Assembly: GCA_010030605.1 (NCBI GenBank) | Contig: RHCK01000070.1 | Location: 1 to 7,739, forward strand | DNA length: 7,739 bases | From: Acidimicrobiia bacterium | GTDB taxonomy: Bacteria; Actinomycetota; Acidimicrobiia; Acidimicrobiales; Ilumatobacteraceae | Reading direction: 5' to 3' | In this document: positions 5,545-7,739 of the stretch, in pieces | How the letters are laid out: the number at the start of each line of letters is the position of its first letter | Numbering within the stretch: position 1 is the first letter of the stretch | Translations under genes and position numbers: made by a program | Notes under the pieces: generated by a model | What the model saw: only the letters and a program-made list of their open reading frames with translations | What the model was told of the DNA's origin: nothing | The model's database searches: none

Positions 5545-6495
5545 ATGGCTGATCTGGAACACGTTCGTTGGATTCGCCGGCCGGAACTTCGACGGCCTCA
5601 TGTGATCGCCGCCTTCACCGGATGGAACGACGCGGCCGACGCCGCCAGCATGGCGTTGAAGACGCTCATCGAACGTCTCGGCGCCGCACCACTCGCCGAG
5701 ATCGATCCCGAAGAGTTCACCGACTTCGCCACCATCCGCCCGCACGTTCGTCTCTCGGACGCATCGAACCGTCACATCGTGTGGCCCACGGTCAGTATGT
5801 GGTCGGTCAGCAGCAACGATCAGGATCTCATCCTCGTCCTCGGTCCCGAGCCGGCACTGCGGTGGAAATTGTTCTGCAAGCAGATCATCGGTGTCGCTCA
5901 GACGTATCAAGCACAGAGCCTCATCTCGCTCGGTGCATTGCTCGCCGACGTTCCGCACCGGCATCCCACGCAGGTTCTCGGTACCGCCGTCGACCAAGAC
6001 ATGATCGACGCCCACGATCTGCAGCGAAGCCGATACGAAGGACCGACCGGCATCGTCGGTGTGCTCAACGACTCGGCGCAACGCGCCGGACTCTCCTCTG
6101 CATCGCTGTGGGCCGCGGTACCCGCGTACGCCGCACAGCTCCCATCGCCCAAGGCGGCCGCGGCTCTCATCGATCGTTTGGCCGAGATCGTCGGATGCGA
6201 TGCGCCGACCGCAGTGCTCGACGAGCAGTACGACGAATACGAAGCCGCCATCGATCAGATCATCGAAAATGATCCGTCCATGGCGTCGTACCTCGAACGC
6301 CTCGAGAACATGGACGACGAAGACGACTACGAAGAGGACGAGTATTCCTACGACGAGTCCGACGATGACGACGACATGACACCTTCGGAGCCGTCATCCG
6401 ACATCGTGGGTGGACCCATCACCGAGGAATCGCTCGACAGCGAAGCGTTCCTCGAAGAGGTCGAGCAATTCCTGCGTAGTCAGCACGACGACTGA
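5545..6495 (+). CDS. PAC2 family protein with long acidic C-terminal tract
   Basis: 316-residue cytoplasmic protein of the PAC2 family, named after the eukaryotic proteasome assembly chaperone; the job of the actinobacterial members is not settled. Seen: FTGWNDAADAAS (residues 24-35), a typical early PAC2 motif; DLILVLGPEPALRWKLF (94-110); the core strand SLISLGALLADVPHRHP (125-141); GPTGIVGVLNDSAQRAGLSSASLWAAVPAY (166-195); and a helical segment after 204. Residues 257-277 are overwhelmingly Asp and Glu with a few Tyr and Ser (for example DDEDDYEEDE), and the protein ends in an amphipathic helix (SEAFLEEVEQFLRSQ). ATG 5545 is preferred because the family motif follows at the usual distance and a promoter is placed directly upstream. 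The stop lies 2 bases from that of the convergent Nudix gene. A link to an actinobacterial proteasome is plausible but not shown here. Confidence 0.88.
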   Translation: MADLEHVRWIRRPELRRPHVIAAFTGWNDAADAASMALKTLIERLGAAPLAEIDPEEFTDFATIRPHVRLSDASNRHIVWPTVSMWSVSSNDQDLILVLGPEPALRWKLFCKQIIGVAQTYQAQSLISLGALLADVPHRHPTQVLGTAVDQDMIDAHDLQRSRYEGPTGIVGVLNDSAQRAGLSSASLWAAVPAYAAQLPSPKAAAALIDRLAEIVGCDAPTAVLDEQYDEYEAAIDQIIENDPSMASYLERLENMDDEDDYEEDEYSYDESDDDDDMTPSEPSSDIVGGPITEESLDSEAFLEEVEQFLRSQHDD

Positions 6496-6497
6496 CG

Positions 6498-7196
6498 TCA
6501 TTCACCGGCGCGCCACACCGGATTGCGCGGTGCGTCGAATGTGGCCGAACCGGAGCGTCCCTCGATCGCCGCGGCCGCCATGGGTCCCCACCATTGGGCA
6601 CCCGCCGCCGGCTCGGGTAACGCGCGCAGATCGAACCAACCAACATCGGCCGTCTCCAATGGATGACCGACCAAGGCGCCTCCGACTGCTCGGCAATGGA
6701 AGAGCAACATGTACATCCCGAAACGACTGAATCCCATGCGTTGACCATCGACCACCCCGAGCAATTGCACGGGTTCGCATTCGATGCCGGTCTCCTCGAG
6801 TACTTCCTTCACCGCCACTTCGCTCGGTGAATATCCGACGTCGGCCCAGCCGGTGGGATACAACCACACGCCCGAGTCGGGACGCTTCACCAGCAAGATA
6901 CGCCCCTCATCGTCGCCCACAATTGCGCCAATGGCAACCTTCGGTGTCACGTATCCGGGCACCCCTTCGCCCACCGACTCCATCCACTCCTGCACGAAGT
7001 GATCCTGTTCTCGGCGCACCTCGAGGGCCTCGTCGGCTGCGGCCTTGATGTCGGCGGCAACGTGCAGGATCTCCTCGTATCGTTCGCGCTCGTACAGGCT
7101 TTCCGTGAAGCCCATTCCCGTGCGCGCGATTCCGGCCAACGTTTCACTCCATCGCACCAAGTCGCGGGTGAAGTCGGCGGGCGTCGCGTCGGACAT
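6498..7196 (-). CDS. Nudix hydrolase with N-terminal NUDIX_N-type helical domain
   Basis: 232-residue cytoplasmic pyrophosphohydrolase. Residues about 10-70 are helical (RWSETLAGIARTGMGF, then ERERYEEILHVAADI) and match the NUDIX_N extension of a subfamily that includes enzymes acting on ADP-ribose and CDP-choline; the substrate here is unproven. The catalytic domain starts near residue 84 (TPKVAIGAIV). The Nudix segment at 114-138 is PTGWADVGYSPSEVAVKEVLEETGI, with Glu131, Glu134 and Glu135 as likely metal ligands. Two departures from the textbook box are seen: Tyr122 where most families have Glu after Gly, and Lys130 for Arg. I recall the GYSPSE form as usual in this subfamily, so activity is expected. 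ATG 7196 is supported by TAGGTT ending 6 bases upstream. It follows glnD by 17 bases on the same strand but has its own promoter. Confidence 0.9.
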   Translation of the reverse strand: MSDATPADFTRDLVRWSETLAGIARTGMGFTESLYERERYEEILHVAADIKAAADEALEVRREQDHFVQEWMESVGEGVPGYVTPKVAIGAIVGDDEGRILLVKRPDSGVWLYPTGWADVGYSPSEVAVKEVLEETGIECEPVQLLGVVDGQRMGFSRFGMYMLLFHCRAVGGALVGHPLETADVGWFDLRALPEPAAGAQWWGPMAAAAIEGRSGSATFDAPRNPVWRAGE

Positions 7197-7202
7197 GCGC
7201 AG

Positions 7203-7231
7203 AACCTAGTGCGTCACGAGGCGAGCGTGAA
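7203..7231 (-). promoter_or_regulatory. Promoter of the Nudix gene (leaderless type)
   Basis: On the minus strand: TTCACG (7226-7231), a 17-base spacer and TAGGTT (7203-7208), then 6 bases to the ATG at 7196. The -35 lies inside the last codons of glnD. The match in both boxes and spacing is among the best in the window. Confidence 0.55.
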
Positions 7232-7739
7232 GAGGATGGCGCGTTCCACTTCCTGACGATGGAACGAATCGACCAACTTCTCGCCACTCGACGTGCGAAC
7301 GTAGAACGCGTCCACCACCTCATCACCGATGGTCTGCACCGATGCATGGCGAATGTCGAGACCCACTTCGGCCATTGCCTTGGTGACACGGTGCAGGATG
7401 CCGTGCTGATCGGGAGCTCGCACCTCGATGACGGTGGCGTTCGAGGATGCTTCGTCGAAAAAGGTCACGCGTGGCGGTGCAAGTTCACCAGCCGAGCGAC
7501 GTTTGCGTCGATACGTCTTGGCGCGTTCGGCCAATCGATATTCGATGGCCAACTGGCCGCGCAGCGCTCGTTCGAGGTTGGTGACGATGGGACCCCACTC
7601 GATGGGACCATGCGACGGGACCACGACACGGAACTGTGATGCGGCCATTCCCTGCTCGTCGGAATGGGCCTGAGCACCCAACACTCCGAGGCCATGCAAC
7701 GCCAGAACTCCGGCCACGCGACTGAAGGTTCCGGGACGG
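7214..7739 (-). CDS. glnD: [Protein-PII] uridylyltransferase GlnD, C-terminal ACT domains (5' end outside window)
   Basis: The last 174 residues of GlnD. The full enzyme uridylylates and de-uridylylates the PII protein in response to glutamine; the catalytic nucleotidyltransferase and HD domains lie beyond the window. Visible are most of the first ACT domain, starting RPGTFSRVAGVLALHGLGVL, with GMAASQFRVV and a linker (LAIEYRLAERAKTYRRKRR), and the whole second ACT domain: ATVIEVRAPDQHGILHRVTK, then LDIRHASVQTIGDEVVDAFY. These domains sense glutamine. The protein ends in ERAILFTLAS at the TGA read from 7216 to 7214. In many actinobacteria glnD follows amtB and glnB; those would be upstream, outside this window. 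A GTP pyrophosphokinase or another ACT protein is less likely, because the linker and strand pattern are typical of GlnD. Confidence 0.9.
   Translation of the reverse strand, partial: RPGTFSRVAGVLALHGLGVLGAQAHSDEQGMAASQFRVVVPSHGPIEWGPIVTNLERALRGQLAIEYRLAERAKTYRRKRRSAGELAPPRVTFFDEASSNATVIEVRAPDQHGILHRVTKAMAEVGLDIRHASVQTIGDEVVDAFYVRTSSGEKLVDSFHRQEVERAILFTLAS

Overview
The window reads as ordinary chromosomal DNA of a high-GC actinobacterium. Acidimicrobiia is my best guess, by inference from gene content, codon style and the very compact layout. I support nine protein genes and no RNA genes, mobile elements or CRISPR. No stretch longer than about 75 bases lies outside a gene, and every complete gene, plus the glnD fragment, ends in TGA.

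Layout. On the left, minus strand: a Baeyer-Villiger-type flavin monooxygenase whose C-terminus runs off the window (1-1566), preceded in the same operon by a DUF4188 monooxygenase-like protein (1642-2154). Divergent from these is a pirin (2194-2964), which converges within 5 bases on a GNAT acetyltransferase (2970-3401, minus). Divergent from the acetyltransferase is an SCO6745-family winged-helix protein (3441-4355). The 33-40 base space between those two holds a perfect 8+8 inverted repeat that overlaps one promoter and abuts the other. Next, on the plus strand, come a thioredoxin-fold protein (4398-5480) and a PAC2-family protein with an acidic tail (5545-6495). On the right, minus strand, are a Nudix hydrolase (6498-7196) and the C-terminal ACT domains of GlnD (7214 to the window end).

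Main discovery. The thioredoxin-fold gene has an in-frame TGA at 4743-4745, exactly where the redox-active first cysteine is expected (Trp-Ser-Ser-Tyr-U-Gly-Cys-Arg). The frame stays open for 244 more codons, which encode the rest of the thioredoxin fold and a TPR-like tail. A short hairpin (stem CTGCC/GGCAG, loop CGGGT) begins 15 bases after the TGA and fits the bacterial SECIS description. I call this a selenoprotein of 360 residues, not a pseudogene or two genes. No selA, selB, selC or selD is visible here, so the call predicts that they lie elsewhere in the genome.

Second pattern. Seven genes have a -10-like hexamer (consensus TANNNT) whose last base lies 6-8 bases before the start codon, with no Shine-Dalgarno sequence. 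That is the geometry of leaderless transcription. Three of them also have a TTCACA, TTCACG or TTTACC box exactly 17 bases further upstream. The only gene with a plausible Shine-Dalgarno is the second gene of the apparent operon. The pattern also helps to fix two start codons.

Functionally this is a mix: oxidative metabolism (flavin monooxygenase, DUF4188, pirin), thiol/selenol redox chemistry, nucleotide-derivative clean-up (Nudix), nitrogen signalling (GlnD) and a possible proteasome-linked factor (PAC2). Apart from the DUF4188/monooxygenase pair, I see no evidence that the genes form one pathway.
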